From: Halobacteriales archaeon QH_10_70_21
GTDB taxonomy: Archaea > Halobacteriota > Halobacteria > Halobacteriales > Haloarculaceae
DNA: 14,565 nt
Assembly: GCA_003021325.1 (NCBI GenBank)
Contig: PXQM01000109.1
Span: forward strand, 1 to 14,565
Reading direction: 5' to 3'
Each line of letters opens with the position of its first letter. Positions within the stretch are counted from its first letter, which is position 1. Shown here piece by piece: positions 1 through 6,105 of the stretch. A program made the translations under genes and the position numbers. The notes under the pieces are model-generated. The model saw only the letters and a list, made by a program, of their open reading frames with translations. It was not told the DNA's origin and searched no databases.

Positions 1-297
1 GTTGTCCGGGACCGGTTCCGGTTCCGCCCCCGGGTCATCCGGGACGGGTTCCGGGTCCGGCGTCGTCTCCCCGTCGGCCGGAATCGGGTCCCGGCGGCCG
101 CGGGGGTTCGTCTCGAGGACGTCGCGGACGTCGGCTGCGGAGAGCTTCAGCGCGTCGTCGGGGGTCGCTTCGACGGCGACGACGAGCGCGGTCTCGGGGT
201 CCTCGGCGCCCGCAAGCAGCGTTATCGCCTCCCGGTCGGCGGCGTAGCCGTGGCTCGCGAGTTCGCGGGCGATGCGGGCCGGCTCCTCCTGCGGCAC
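1..297 (-). CDS. polD1: DNA polymerase D small subunit DP1, N-terminal part (cut by window edge)
   Basis: The minus frame beginning with GTG at 297 stays open to base 1, giving 99 codons of a longer gene. The product starts MPQEEPARIARELASHGYAA and continues with a LLAGAEDPETAL segment. It then enters an acidic, proline-rich linker (about residues 70-99). This matches my memory of the N-terminal helical region plus linker of haloarchaeal DP1, the proofreading 3'-5' exonuclease subunit of the replicative polymerase PolD. The phosphoesterase catalytic domain would lie outside the window. No in-frame ATG, GTG or TTG lies between this GTG and the upstream in-frame stop at 346-348, so the start is well determined. 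It is divergent from sec11, and I recall the same neighbour pair in Haloferax volcanii. The identification rests on recognition of the N-terminus and on synteny, since no catalytic motif is visible. Confidence 0.8.
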   Translation of the reverse strand, partial: MPQEEPARIARELASHGYAADREAITLLAGAEDPETALVVAVEATPDDALKLSAADVRDVLETNPRGRRDPIPADGETTPDPEPVPDDPGAEPEPVPDN

Positions 298-317
298 ACC
301 CGAGGGTCGCCGCCGGC

Positions 318-328
318 AGGCAAAAGCG
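318..328 (-). promoter_or_regulatory. Probable TATA-like element of polD1
   Basis: A TTTT run on the minus strand (322-325) lies 25-28 nt upstream of the GTG at 297. This is the spacing expected for a leaderless haloarchaeal transcript. The element is weak in sequence. Confidence 0.3.
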
Positions 329-344
329 TAGCGAACCCAGAACG

Positions 345-350
345 TTCAAA
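345..350 (+). promoter_or_regulatory. Probable TATA box of sec11
   Basis: TTCAAA lies 26-31 nt upstream of the ATG at 376 in an otherwise GC-rich stretch. The spacing fits leaderless transcription. With the polD1 element it makes 298-375 a compact divergent promoter region. Confidence 0.4.
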
Positions 351-375
351 CCGGCCGGGGCGCAACGTCGTTCCA

Positions 376-1197
376 ATGAGTGACGCAGAGGACGGGTCCG
401 GCGACGAGCGCCCGTCCGGTCCCGTCGGTTGGGTGAAGTGGTTCTGGACGGCCGACGAGGGGGCAGTTCTCTACGTCCGCGACGTGGTCACGAGCATCGG
501 CGCGGTGTTGCTCGTCGGCCTGCTGCTGTTCGCCGTCAGCGGCATCTGGCCGCCGATGGTCGCCATCGAGTCCAGCAGCATGGAGCCCAACATGGAGCGG
601 GGGGACCTCGTCTTCATTGTGAGCGAGGACCGCTTCGTCCCCGACGAGGCGCCGACCCACGAGGGCGAGTCGACGGGCGTCGTCCCCGCCGACCGTGCCG
701 AGGAGGTCGGTCACAAGGAGTTCAACGAACACGGCGACGTCATCGTGTACCGCCCCGACGGGTCGGCCAGCCGGACGCCCGTCATCCACCGGACGATGCT
801 GTGGGTCGAGGCGGGCGAGAACTGGTACGACCGCGCCGACCCCGAGGCGGTCGGCACCGCCGACGGCTGCGAGGCGCTGCGGTACTGTCCCGCCCCCCAC
901 GCCGGCTTCATCACCAAGGGCGACAACGGCGTGACGAACGCGAACTACGACCAGGTCGGGCGGTCCATCTCGGCGCCGGTCCGGCCCGCCTGGGTCGTCG
1001 GCACCGCCGAACTGAAGATACCGTACCTCGGCAACGTCCGGCTGCTGTTCTCCCAGACGACGCCCGTCCCCGACGTCGAACGGCCGGGCACCGACCCGTC
1101 CACGGTCGACGACCGCCGGCGGGCCGTCGTGACCGCGTCGGCCGGCCCCTCGACGGCGTCCGCCGCGACGCCGCAGGCCAACCGGGGCGTCGTCTGA
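376..1197 (+). CDS. sec11: Archaeal signal peptidase I (Sec11 type)
   Basis: This 273-residue serine protease of the S26B/Sec11 family should cleave signal peptides from Sec-exported proteins at the outer face of the membrane. A single hydrophobic segment (about 36-60) anchors it. The nucleophile is Ser68 in IESSSMEPNM. Box D carries His138 (VIHRTM), so the enzyme is Ser-His-Asp like ER and archaeal peptidases rather than Ser-Lys like bacterial ones. Asp183 lies in the KGDNGVTN motif. Between Ser68 and His138 there is an acidic, loop-like stretch (85-115). The last ~45 residues after LGNVRLLF form a Ser/Ala/Thr-rich tail with no clear membrane segment. I chose ATG 376 over the longer upstream reading because it follows a TATA-like box and the extra upstream residues look like promoter DNA. 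The gene is convergent with phaC. Confidence 0.93.
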   Translation: MSDAEDGSGDERPSGPVGWVKWFWTADEGAVLYVRDVVTSIGAVLLVGLLLFAVSGIWPPMVAIESSSMEPNMERGDLVFIVSEDRFVPDEAPTHEGESTGVVPADRAEEVGHKEFNEHGDVIVYRPDGSASRTPVIHRTMLWVEAGENWYDRADPEAVGTADGCEALRYCPAPHAGFITKGDNGVTNANYDQVGRSISAPVRPAWVVGTAELKIPYLGNVRLLFSQTTPVPDVERPGTDPSTVDDRRRAVVTASAGPSTASAATPQANRGVV

Positions 1198-1200
1198 CCG

Positions 1201-1212
1201 GGGGCGCGCCCC
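1201..1212. repeat. 12-bp GC palindrome just after sec11
   Basis: GGGGCGCGCCCC is a perfect palindrome 3 nt beyond the sec11 stop codon, in the 109-nt gap between convergent sec11 and phaC. It could form a hairpin at the transcript end, but no T-tract follows. The rest of 1198-1306 shows nothing recognisable. Confidence 0.3.
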
Positions 1213-1306
1213 GTTCGGCTTCGCGGGACGGCACCACCCCCTCCGCCGCTGGCCCGTCGCTCCCCCGTCCGGTTCCGGTCCACCGCTGCCGGCCGACGGG
1301 TCCCGC

Positions 1307-2791
1307 TCACTCCTGTGCCGACGCGATCCAGCTCTCGGCGCGGGTAGTGCCGACGTCGGCGGCCTCGGCGACCGTCTCGGGGTCGGCCCCGGCCAGTTCC
1401 GCCACCGTCTCGATGCCGCCGTCGCGGAGCCGCTTCGCGTAGGCCGGGCCGATGCCGTCGACGGTCTCGAGGTCGGCGCCCCCGATGCTTGCCGTGTCGC
1501 CGTCCTCGGCGGTGGTCGAATCGTCGTCCTCCGCGTCCGAAGCATCCTCCTCGGCGCCGGGTTCGGTGACCTCGACGGTGACGCCCTCGTCGGGCTCGAC
1601 CGCCGCGAGGTCGTCGACGTCGACGTCGATTTCCTCGATGCCGATCTGGTCCGTCGACTCCTCGACGGCGGTCTCGACCTCGGCGAGGTGGTCGGGGTCG
1701 TCCGTGGACTTCTCGATGTACCACTCGGCGACGCGGGGCCAGACGTCCCGGTGGCTCGACCCGGAGACGGCCAGGCCGATGTGGCCCGTGGGGTACTCGA
1801 TGACCTCGGTGTCGTCGCTGCCGACGAGCTCGTTGAACGGCTTGCTCGCCTCCGGCGGAATGAGGTGGTCGTACTCGCCCGTTATCTGGAGGACGGGCAC
1901 CTCGATGGAGGTGACGTCGACGTGCTCGCCGCCCAGGTGTAGCTCGTTGCGCTGGAGCTTGTTCTCCTGGTAGATGTCCCGGAGGAACTGCACGTAGGTC
2001 TCGCCGGCGACGTCGATGCCCTCGTCGAGCCACTGCTCCATGCGGCCGAAGTTCCGCACGAAGTCGTCGTTGTCGATGTTGTTGTAGAGGCGGACGTACT
2101 TCGAGACGTAGTTGGCGACCGGGTCCATCAGCGCGAAGCCGACGTCGAGCATCTCCGCTGGGACGTTGCCGTAGGCCTCGACGACGTCCTCGGGGTCGTA
2201 GTACTCCTGGTCGCCCCACAGCTCGAGGACGCCGCCGGTCCGGTCGAAGCAGAGGCCGGCGGCCATCAGCCCGAGCGTGCGGACCTTCTCCTGGTGGAGG
2301 GCGGTGTACATGACGGTCATCGTCCCGCCCATGCAGTACCCGAGGATGTTGATCCGGTCCTGGCCGGAACGCTCCCGGACGACGTCGACGCAGTTGTCGA
2401 TGTAGCGGTTGACGTAGTCCTCCAGCGTGAGGTGCTGGTCGAGCCGCGAGGGCTCGTTCCAGTCGACGAGGTAGACGTCGTGGCCCGCCTCCAGCAGCCG
2501 CCGGACGACGCTGCGGTCCGGCTGGAGGTCCAGGATGAACGGCTTGTTGATGAGGGCGTAGACGATGAGGATGGGCGTCTTGTGCTGCTCGTCGGTCAGC
2601 GACTCGTAGTGCAGGAGCTCCAGTTTGTTCTCGGTGTAGACCACCTCGCTGGGCGTGTGGCCGACGTCGACCTCCTCGAGCTTCTCGACCTGCTCGGGGA
2701 CGTCCGTCGACTTCTGGAAGGCATCGGTCGTCGCCTCCAGCAGCTCCTGCTGGAAGTTCAGCGGCGCGAAGAAGGGGTTCTCGGAGCTCAT
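1307..2791 (-). CDS. phaC: Class III poly(3-hydroxyalkanoate) synthase catalytic subunit PhaC, with C-terminal helix-hairpin-helix domain
   Basis: This 494-residue subunit polymerises hydroxyacyl-CoA into PHA at the granule surface together with PhaE. The alpha/beta-hydrolase core carries the lipase-like box GYCMGG with catalytic Cys153, Asp308 in GEYDHLIPP and His337 in PTGHIGL. The substrate-side motif [10 protein letters not shown] is at 107-115. After the core (to about 365) comes a very acidic linker (about 370-435) and then a helix-hairpin-helix module (about 436-494) with [17 protein letters not shown]. The start ATG overlaps the phaE stop as ATGA, and a GAGG Shine-Dalgarno sequence lies 7 nt upstream inside phaE, which suggests translational coupling. 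The HhH module is unusual for a PHA synthase outside haloarchaea and suggests contact with DNA or a partner protein. Family and active site are certain; the role of the tail is inference. Confidence 0.96.
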   Translation of the reverse strand: MSSENPFFAPLNFQQELLEATTDAFQKSTDVPEQVEKLEEVDVGHTPSEVVYTENKLELLHYESLTDEQHKTPILIVYALINKPFILDLQPDRSVVRRLLEAGHDVYLVDWNEPSRLDQHLTLEDYVNRYIDNCVDVVRERSGQDRINILGYCMGGTMTVMYTALHQEKVRTLGLMAAGLCFDRTGGVLELWGDQEYYDPEDVVEAYGNVPAEMLDVGFALMDPVANYVSKYVRLYNNIDNDDFVRNFGRMEQWLDEGIDVAGETYVQFLRDIYQENKLQRNELHLGGEHVDVTSIEVPVLQITGEYDHLIPPEASKPFNELVGSDDTEVIEYPTGHIGLAVSGSSHRDVWPRVAEWYIEKSTDDPDHLAEVETAVEESTDQIGIEEIDVDVDDLAAVEPDEGVTVEVTEPGAEEDASDAEDDDSTTAEDGDTASIGGADLETVDGIGPAYAKRLRDGGIETVAELAGADPETVAEAADVGTTRAESWIASAQE

Positions 2792-3330
2792 TCCAGGGCC
2801 TCGATGACACGGTCGAGCTTCTCCTCGACGCGGTGCTGCCGGCGCTCCAGCTCGACGAGCCGCTTGCCCACCTCCTCGACGTCGGACTGGGTCGGCATCC
2901 CCATCTCGGCGAGCGTCTCCTCGCCCATCTCGTCGGTCTGCTCCCGGAGGTCCATCATCGCGCTGACGAGCTGGCCGTTGGCCGCCGCGAACGCCGACGT
3001 GCTCATGACCTCCTTGAACGCCTCGTTGGCGCTCTGCAGCCAGATGTCACGGAACTCCTCCGGGGCGACGTCCTCGCCCTGTGCGGCGTCGGTGGTCCGC
3101 TCGAAGGTCTGCTCGGCAGCGTCCATCCACACCTCGTAGGCGTTGTCGTACCCCTCGACGCCCGAGGCGAGCGCCTCCTCGTCCGGGACGCTGTCCTCCA
3201 TGGCGTCGGCCCACGACTCCATGAAGGCGGCGCTCATCTCCATGTTCTGCTCCATGGACTCGACCATCGCGTCGTTCATGTCCTCGACCAGTCCTTGCCA
3301 CTGCGCCGCCGGGTCGTCACTGTCGCTCAT
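2788..3330 (-). CDS. phaE: PHA synthase subunit PhaE (haloarchaeal type)
   Basis: This 180-residue acidic, helical protein is the partner subunit that class III PhaC needs for activity. It has Met-rich, amphipathic helices in the first third and a [15 protein letters not shown] segment (95-109) of the kind conserved in archaeal PhaE. The C-terminal ~35 residues ([20 protein letters not shown]) look like a coiled coil. It is much shorter than bacterial class III PhaE proteins, as is usual in haloarchaea. It overlaps phaC by 4 nt (ATGA). A TATA-like box lies 24-29 nt upstream of its ATG, so phaEC can be transcribed as its own leaderless unit. The assignment depends on both the sequence pattern and the position directly before phaC. 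Confidence 0.92.
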   Translation of the reverse strand: MSDSDDPAAQWQGLVEDMNDAMVESMEQNMEMSAAFMESWADAMEDSVPDEEALASGVEGYDNAYEVWMDAAEQTFERTTDAAQGEDVAPEEFRDIWLQSANEAFKEVMSTSAFAAANGQLVSAMMDLREQTDEMGEETLAEMGMPTQSDVEEVGKRLVELERRQHRVEEKLDRVIEALE

Positions 3331-3353
3331 ACCCCGCCCTACGCGAGGGGAGG

Positions 3354-3359
3354 ATAAAA
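3354..3359 (-). promoter_or_regulatory. TATA box of phaE-phaC
   Basis: TTTTAT on the minus strand lies 24-29 nt upstream of the phaE ATG (3330). The spacing and sequence are typical of a haloarchaeal TATA box for a leaderless mRNA, giving phaEC a promoter separate from phaR. Confidence 0.6.
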
Positions 3360-3360
3360 G

Positions 3361-3715
3361 ACGGTCGTTCCCAACGGGACCCGCGTTGACGGTTGAAATC
3401 CGTGGTCCTGCCCATCTACGGGCCCTCGTGACTACGGTCGGCGGTCCGGTTCGTTCGGTGTGGTTTCACGCCCGACAGGACCGGCTTCCGCAGTCCCGGC
3501 GGTACCGAACCAGGAAGTCCGTCCCATGCGGATCGTAGTACTCATACTGCCGGCTGTAATTACGTGAATATGTGTTCCAGCTGTTCGACGGCAGTAGGTC
3601 TGAGACCCCCGGATTCCAGCACCCCCGCTTCAGATAGTTACAGCCGGCAGTATCACTCACCGGTCATCGCCGACCCGCACTGGCGAGTGGCGGTACATCG
3701 GTACAGCAATCCGTA
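3361..3715. other. Long gap between phaR and phaE, no convincing gene
   Basis: This 355-nt stretch lies between the phaE promoter and the phaR stop codon. It is visibly richer in A/T around 3535-3660 than the flanking genes. It holds one MITE-like palindrome-ended element (3544-3653). The rest shows no gene, terminator or promoter I can support. In Haloferax mediterranei the phasin gene phaP is reported at this position; nothing here resembles one. Confidence 0.6.
3544..3653. mobile_element. MITE-like element with perfect 16-bp terminal inverted repeats
   Basis: ATACTGCCGGCTGTAA at 3544-3559 is repeated exactly in reverse complement at 3638-3653 (TTACAGCCGGCAGTAT). The two arms enclose 78 bp, making a 110-bp unit. 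ACTC borders the left arm (3540-3543) and recurs one base beyond the right arm (3655-3658), a possible short target duplication. The unit has no room for a transposase. It fits a small non-autonomous element, or alternatively a paired binding site or long hairpin. Assignment as mobile depends on finding other copies, which I cannot test. Confidence 0.5.
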
Positions 3716-4039
3716 TCAGTCGTCGTCGCGGTTCCGTTTGACCGGCACCACGACGGTCTGGACGATGTCGCCCTCCTGGATGTCCAGCGCCTCCCGCTCG
3801 GCGTCGGGGATCGAAATCCGGCCGCCGCTCTGGATGCGCGTCTTGAACGTCGCCATCTGGCTCATGGCGCCCATCTGGTCGGGGAGGTCGCCGAGGTCGG
3901 GGGTACCGCCGCTGGCACCCAGCAGCAACTGCTGGAGCGCCTCCTGCTGTTGACGGGTCGCCTGCTCGGAGACGTTCTGCAGGTTCTTCAGCAGGTTCGG
4001 CGTCCACATGAGGCCCTCGGTGTCGTCTTCGTCGGTCAT
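3716..4039 (-). CDS. phaR: AbrB/SpoVT-fold PHA regulator, PhaR-like
   Basis: This 107-residue protein has two parts. The N-terminal half (about 10-62) is a Gln-rich amphipathic helical stretch starting WTPNLLKNLQNVSEQATRQQ. The C-terminal half (about 63-101) is a swapped-hairpin AbrB DNA-binding domain with ATFKTRIQSGGRISIPDAER and GDIVQTVVVPVKR. From memory, AbrB-type PhaR in Haloferax mediterranei is encoded with phaPEC, associates with PHA granules and represses its own promoter. The architecture here fits: the helix could bind the granule and the AbrB domain the DNA. I chose ATG 4039 because a TATA-like box lies about 32 nt upstream; a longer reading from 4120 would run through that promoter. 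It is divergent from the broken maoC gene and upstream of phaEC on the same strand. Confidence 0.8.
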   Translation of the reverse strand: MTDEDDTEGLMWTPNLLKNLQNVSEQATRQQQEALQQLLLGASGGTPDLGDLPDQMGAMSQMATFKTRIQSGGRISIPDAEREALDIQEGDIVQTVVVPVKRNRDDD

Positions 4040-4067
4040 CGCTACTCCGTTTCGGGTCCCCCGACAG

Positions 4068-4073
4068 ATAAAT
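4068..4073 (-). promoter_or_regulatory. TATA box of phaR
   Basis: ATTTAT on the minus strand is centred about 32 nt upstream of the phaR ATG (4039), in the most A/T-rich spot of this intergenic region (4067-4076). It would give a leader of only a few bases. Confidence 0.5.
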
Positions 4074-4102
4074 ATTCCGATAGGAACCACCTGAGGGGGT
4101 TT

Positions 4103-4118
4103 GTTACCATCTGGTGAC
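4103..4118. promoter_or_regulatory. Candidate operator between phaR and maoC
   Basis: GTTACC-N4-GGTGAC is a near-perfect inverted repeat with one mismatched pair. It lies between the phaR TATA box (4068-4073) and the maoC TATA-like box (4145-4150). A dimeric or tetrameric AbrB-type regulator could use it to control both divergent transcripts. A 7-bp direct repeat TAGGAAC (4081-4087 and 4131-4137, 50 bp apart) flanks it. No binding data are implied. Confidence 0.3.
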
Positions 4119-4144
4119 ACTCACCGCCCGTAGGAACAGCATGC

Positions 4145-4150
4145 TTTAGT
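4145..4150 (+). promoter_or_regulatory. Probable TATA box of the maoC pseudogene
   Basis: TTTAGT lies 25-30 nt upstream of the ATG at 4175, the normal leaderless spacing. The promoter therefore looks intact although the coding region downstream is broken. Confidence 0.45.
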
Positions 4151-4174
4151 ACGGGAGGCCTGTAGTGTGGGTAC

Positions 4175-4677
4175 ATGAGTCATCGTTCGCCGCCGACGGT
4201 CTTGGAGATGTGGTCCGAAACGTCGGCCCGGCTGTTCGAGGGCGCCATGCAGGCCAACCGGGCGGCAATCGAGGCGTTCAGCGCGCCGGTCGACGGCGCC
4301 GGCGACGCGGCGGACGCCGACGCGGAGGACCGCATCGCCCCCGCCGAAGACCTCCCCGAGTGGGACACCGAATCCGAGGTCGAGGCGGAGCCGACCGTCG
4401 GCGATGTCGTCCGGTTCAGCAAGACCCTCTCCGAGGACGACGTCGACCGCTTCGCCGCCGCCCCGCCCTGGCGCGGTTCCCCGGCAGCGTCGTCTACCTC
4501 TCGCAGGACCTCGAGTTCCGCGCGCCGGTCCGGCTCGGCGACCGGGTCACCGCCGAGGTCACGGTCGTCGAGGCGCTCGGCGAGGACCGCTTCCGGCTCC
4601 GGACGACCGTCGAGCGCGACGACACCCTCATCATCGACGGCGAGGCCGTCGTCCTCATCGACGACCCGCCAGCCTAG
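4175..4677 (+). pseudogene. MaoC/PhaJ-type enoyl-CoA hydratase, core deleted and frameshifted
   Basis: The ATG at 4175 opens a haloarchaeal MaoC-like N-terminus (VLEMWSETSARLFEGAMQAN), an acidic linker and the start of the hot-dog domain (VGDVVRFSKTLSEDDVDRFA). At about 4463 the homologous reading jumps to another frame, which continues ALARFPGSVVYLSQDLEFRA through DRVTAEVTVVEALGEDRFRL to the stop at 4675-4677. Between DRFAAA and ALARFPG, intact relatives carry the SGDxNxLHxD segment with the catalytic Asp/His and the VHGTL segment, roughly 35 codons. All of this is absent, and the loss is 1 more than a multiple of 3. The encoded protein could not hydrate enoyl-CoA. Intact PhaJ-type enzymes make R-3-hydroxyacyl-CoA for PhaC, which fits the position beside phaR-phaEC. 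The stop shares a CTAG palindrome with the convergent hydrolase stop. An assembly error is an equal alternative to true decay. Confidence 0.85.
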
Positions 4678-5528
4678 AGGAACGACCGGACGGTCCGGTC
4701 GAACCGCTCCGGGGCCTCGCGGGACGGCCAGTGCCCGCAGCCCTCGAACAGCTCCAGGGACCCACCGGTTCTCGCCGCCGCCCGCTCGGACCACGACGCC
4801 GGCAGCAACGGGTCCTCGGCCCCGTGGACGAACAGCGCCGGCGTCGACAGCTCCGACAGTCGGTCCAGGTAGCACGTCCGGAGCCCGTCACAGCGGAACT
4901 CGCTGCGCTGCCAGCTCGCCATCGCCCGCCCCCCGGCCTCCTGGACCGCCTCGTAGACGTCCGCGACGTGCTCGTCGGTCGGCGCGCCGCCGGTCAGCGT
5001 CCGCAGGTGCTCCCGGACGGACACCCGGCTCGCGCAGATGGTTCGCCACCAGCCGGTCACGGCCCCCGGCACCCGGAGGAGCGTCCCTGCCGCCGGCCGC
5101 CAGGGCGCGTCTCCCCCGAGCCCGTAGCTGTCGGCCAGCACCAGCCGCTCGACGTCGTGTTCGAGGGCGTAGCCGAGCGCGACGCCGCCGCCCATCGACG
5201 CTCCGACCAGCGGCGCCCCCTCGAGGTCCAGCCGCTCGAGGAACGACTCCAGAACGTCGAGGAAGAACTCGTGGGTGTAGCGGGCCCGTGGCTGGCCGCT
5301 GTCGCCGTGGCCCGGGAAATCGGGCGCGTAGACACGGTACTCCTCGGCCAGCGCCGGCAGCGTGTGCCGCCACGACACCCGCGCGGAATCGAGGCCGATA
5401 CCGTGCAACAGCACGACCGGCGCCCCCTGGCCGGCGGCCCGATACCGGACCTCGGTCTCGACGCTCCCCCGACGGCCGTCCGTCACCTCGACGCGGACGG
5501 CATCCGACTCGACGTGCCGCTGTGCCAT
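4674..5528 (-). CDS. Alpha/beta-fold hydrolase
   Basis: This 284-residue protein has the canonical alpha/beta-hydrolase layout. The oxyanion motif is VVLLHGIGLD (38-47), and the strand with HG-type neighbour motif reads YAPDFPGHGDSG (67-78). The nucleophile elbow is VGASMGGG with Ser111, the acid is Asp239 in VHGAEDPLLP, and the histidine is His266 in EGCGHWPS. A cap domain lies at about 138-225. There is no signal peptide, so it should be cytoplasmic. It resembles the esterase, lactonase and C-C hydrolase branch, but nothing fixes the substrate. It is adjacent to the PHA locus; it lacks an obvious lipase-box Cys or intracellular PHA depolymerase signature, so a PHA role is only a possibility. 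A TTTCAA box lies 23-28 nt upstream of the ATG. It ends convergently on the maoC remnant with a 3-nt overlap. Confidence 0.9.
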   Translation of the reverse strand: MAQRHVESDAVRVEVTDGRRGSVETEVRYRAAGQGAPVVLLHGIGLDSARVSWRHTLPALAEEYRVYAPDFPGHGDSGQPRARYTHEFFLDVLESFLERLDLEGAPLVGASMGGGVALGYALEHDVERLVLADSYGLGGDAPWRPAAGTLLRVPGAVTGWWRTICASRVSVREHLRTLTGGAPTDEHVADVYEAVQEAGGRAMASWQRSEFRCDGLRTCYLDRLSELSTPALFVHGAEDPLLPASWSERAAARTGGSLELFEGCGHWPSREAPERFDRTVRSFL

Positions 5529-5550
5529 ACCGGCGTTAGTGTGCGGGGGG

Positions 5551-5556
5551 TTGAAA
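5551..5556 (-). promoter_or_regulatory. Probable TATA box of the alpha/beta hydrolase gene
   Basis: TTTCAA on the minus strand lies 23-28 nt upstream of the ATG at 5528. It sits in the short gap after the DUF5789 gene, so the hydrolase may be transcribed on its own as well as by read-through. Confidence 0.4.
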
Positions 5557-5563
5557 CGGTTGT

Positions 5564-6058
5564 CTACTCCGGCCGTTCGCGCCCCCCGGCCTCGCGGTCC
5601 TCGGGCTCGACGGCCTCGGCGCCGTCGAAGACGCCCTCGGGGTCGGGCTCGTCCGGCACGGCCTCGGGTGCCGACCGCGGCTCGGCGTCGACCGGCGAGC
5701 GCTCCCCGGCGAGCGGGTCCTCGACGGTCCCCAGGCGTCCCGCCGACCCGGGGTCGAGGTCGCGCTCGGGGTTGTACGCCTCCGGGTCGACCGCGCCGGC
5801 TATCTCGCCGACGACCGCAGCCCTCGCCTCCCGGGGGGTCTCGTACTCCCGGTCGGTCAGCCGGTCGAAGACGTCGCCCAGCGACTCCGTCTCGTTCGGG
5901 AGCTCGACCGTCGCGTCGCCGTACCTTGCCGCCAGCTCCTCCCGGCGGACGGGGTAGGAGTGGGCCTCCAGGTCCGGGTCGACCGCCCGGAGCACCCGCT
6001 CTGCGGCCGCCGCCCGTTCGCGCTGGCTCCGCCGCGATGCGTCCTGCGGGTCGCTCAT
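5564..6058 (-). CDS. DUF5789-type haloarchaeal protein
   Basis: This 164-residue acidic protein has no assigned function. A charged N-terminal helix (SRRSQRERAAAAERVL) is followed by the conserved block HSYPVRREELAARYGD (about 36-51), then LPNETESLGDVFDRLTDREY and a Pro-Arg-Glu-Ala segment (to about 92). I recognise this pattern from DUF5789 proteins, small, widespread and uncharacterised in haloarchaea. The C-terminal ~70 residues are Pro/Glu/Asp-rich and probably disordered; this tail is longer than I recall for the family. I chose ATG 6058 because the family block begins soon after it and the frame further upstream overlaps cgi121 antisense to no known domain. It lies between cgi121 and the hydrolase on the same strand, with a T-run upstream that may end the hel308-cgi121 transcript. 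Confidence 0.75.
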   Translation of the reverse strand: MSDPQDASRRSQRERAAAAERVLRAVDPDLEAHSYPVRREELAARYGDATVELPNETESLGDVFDRLTDREYETPREARAAVVGEIAGAVDPEAYNPERDLDPGSAGRLGTVEDPLAGERSPVDAEPRSAPEAVPDEPDPEGVFDGAEAVEPEDREAGGRERPE

Positions 6059-6086
6059 CGTCGCCGTGGTAGTTCGTGGCGACCGG

Positions 6087-6093
6087 AAAAAAA
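6087..6093 (-). terminator. T-tract after cgi121
   Basis: Seven T residues in a row on the minus strand, 13-19 nt past the cgi121 stop, stand out in this GC-rich DNA. Archaeal polymerase terminates on U-tracts, so this may end the hel308-cgi121 transcript. It also lies about 29-35 nt upstream of the DUF5789 ATG and could instead serve as its TATA-like element. Confidence 0.45.
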
Positions 6094-6105
6094 TCGTGGG
6101 GCCGG

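Noticed and set aside
250..375. 42-residue N-terminal extension of sec11
   Set aside because: The extension covers the divergent promoter region and the start of polD1. The ATG at 376 has a TATA-like box at the right distance.
945..2810. 621-residue minus-strand frame overlapping phaC
   Set aside because: It is Arg/Pro/Gly-rich without domains and lies in the wrong frame relative to phaC, whose active-site motifs are complete.
3466..3660. 64-residue GTG-started open frame on the minus strand between phaR and phaE
   Set aside because: It runs through both arms of the palindromic element, starts at GTG inside its border, has no promoter or ribosome site at the right place and matches no family I know. 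A degraded gene fragment remains possible for its second half (YYDPHGTDFLVRYRRD).
4040..4120. 27-residue N-terminal extension of the PhaR-like protein
   Set aside because: It would translate the A/T-rich promoter element and candidate operator. ATG 4039 fits leaderless transcription.
4678..5539. Continuation of the maoC first frame as a 454-residue protein
   Set aside because: Beyond the junction the frame is low-complexity Arg/Pro/Ser sequence antisense to the alpha/beta hydrolase. It stays open only because stop codons are rare at this GC content.
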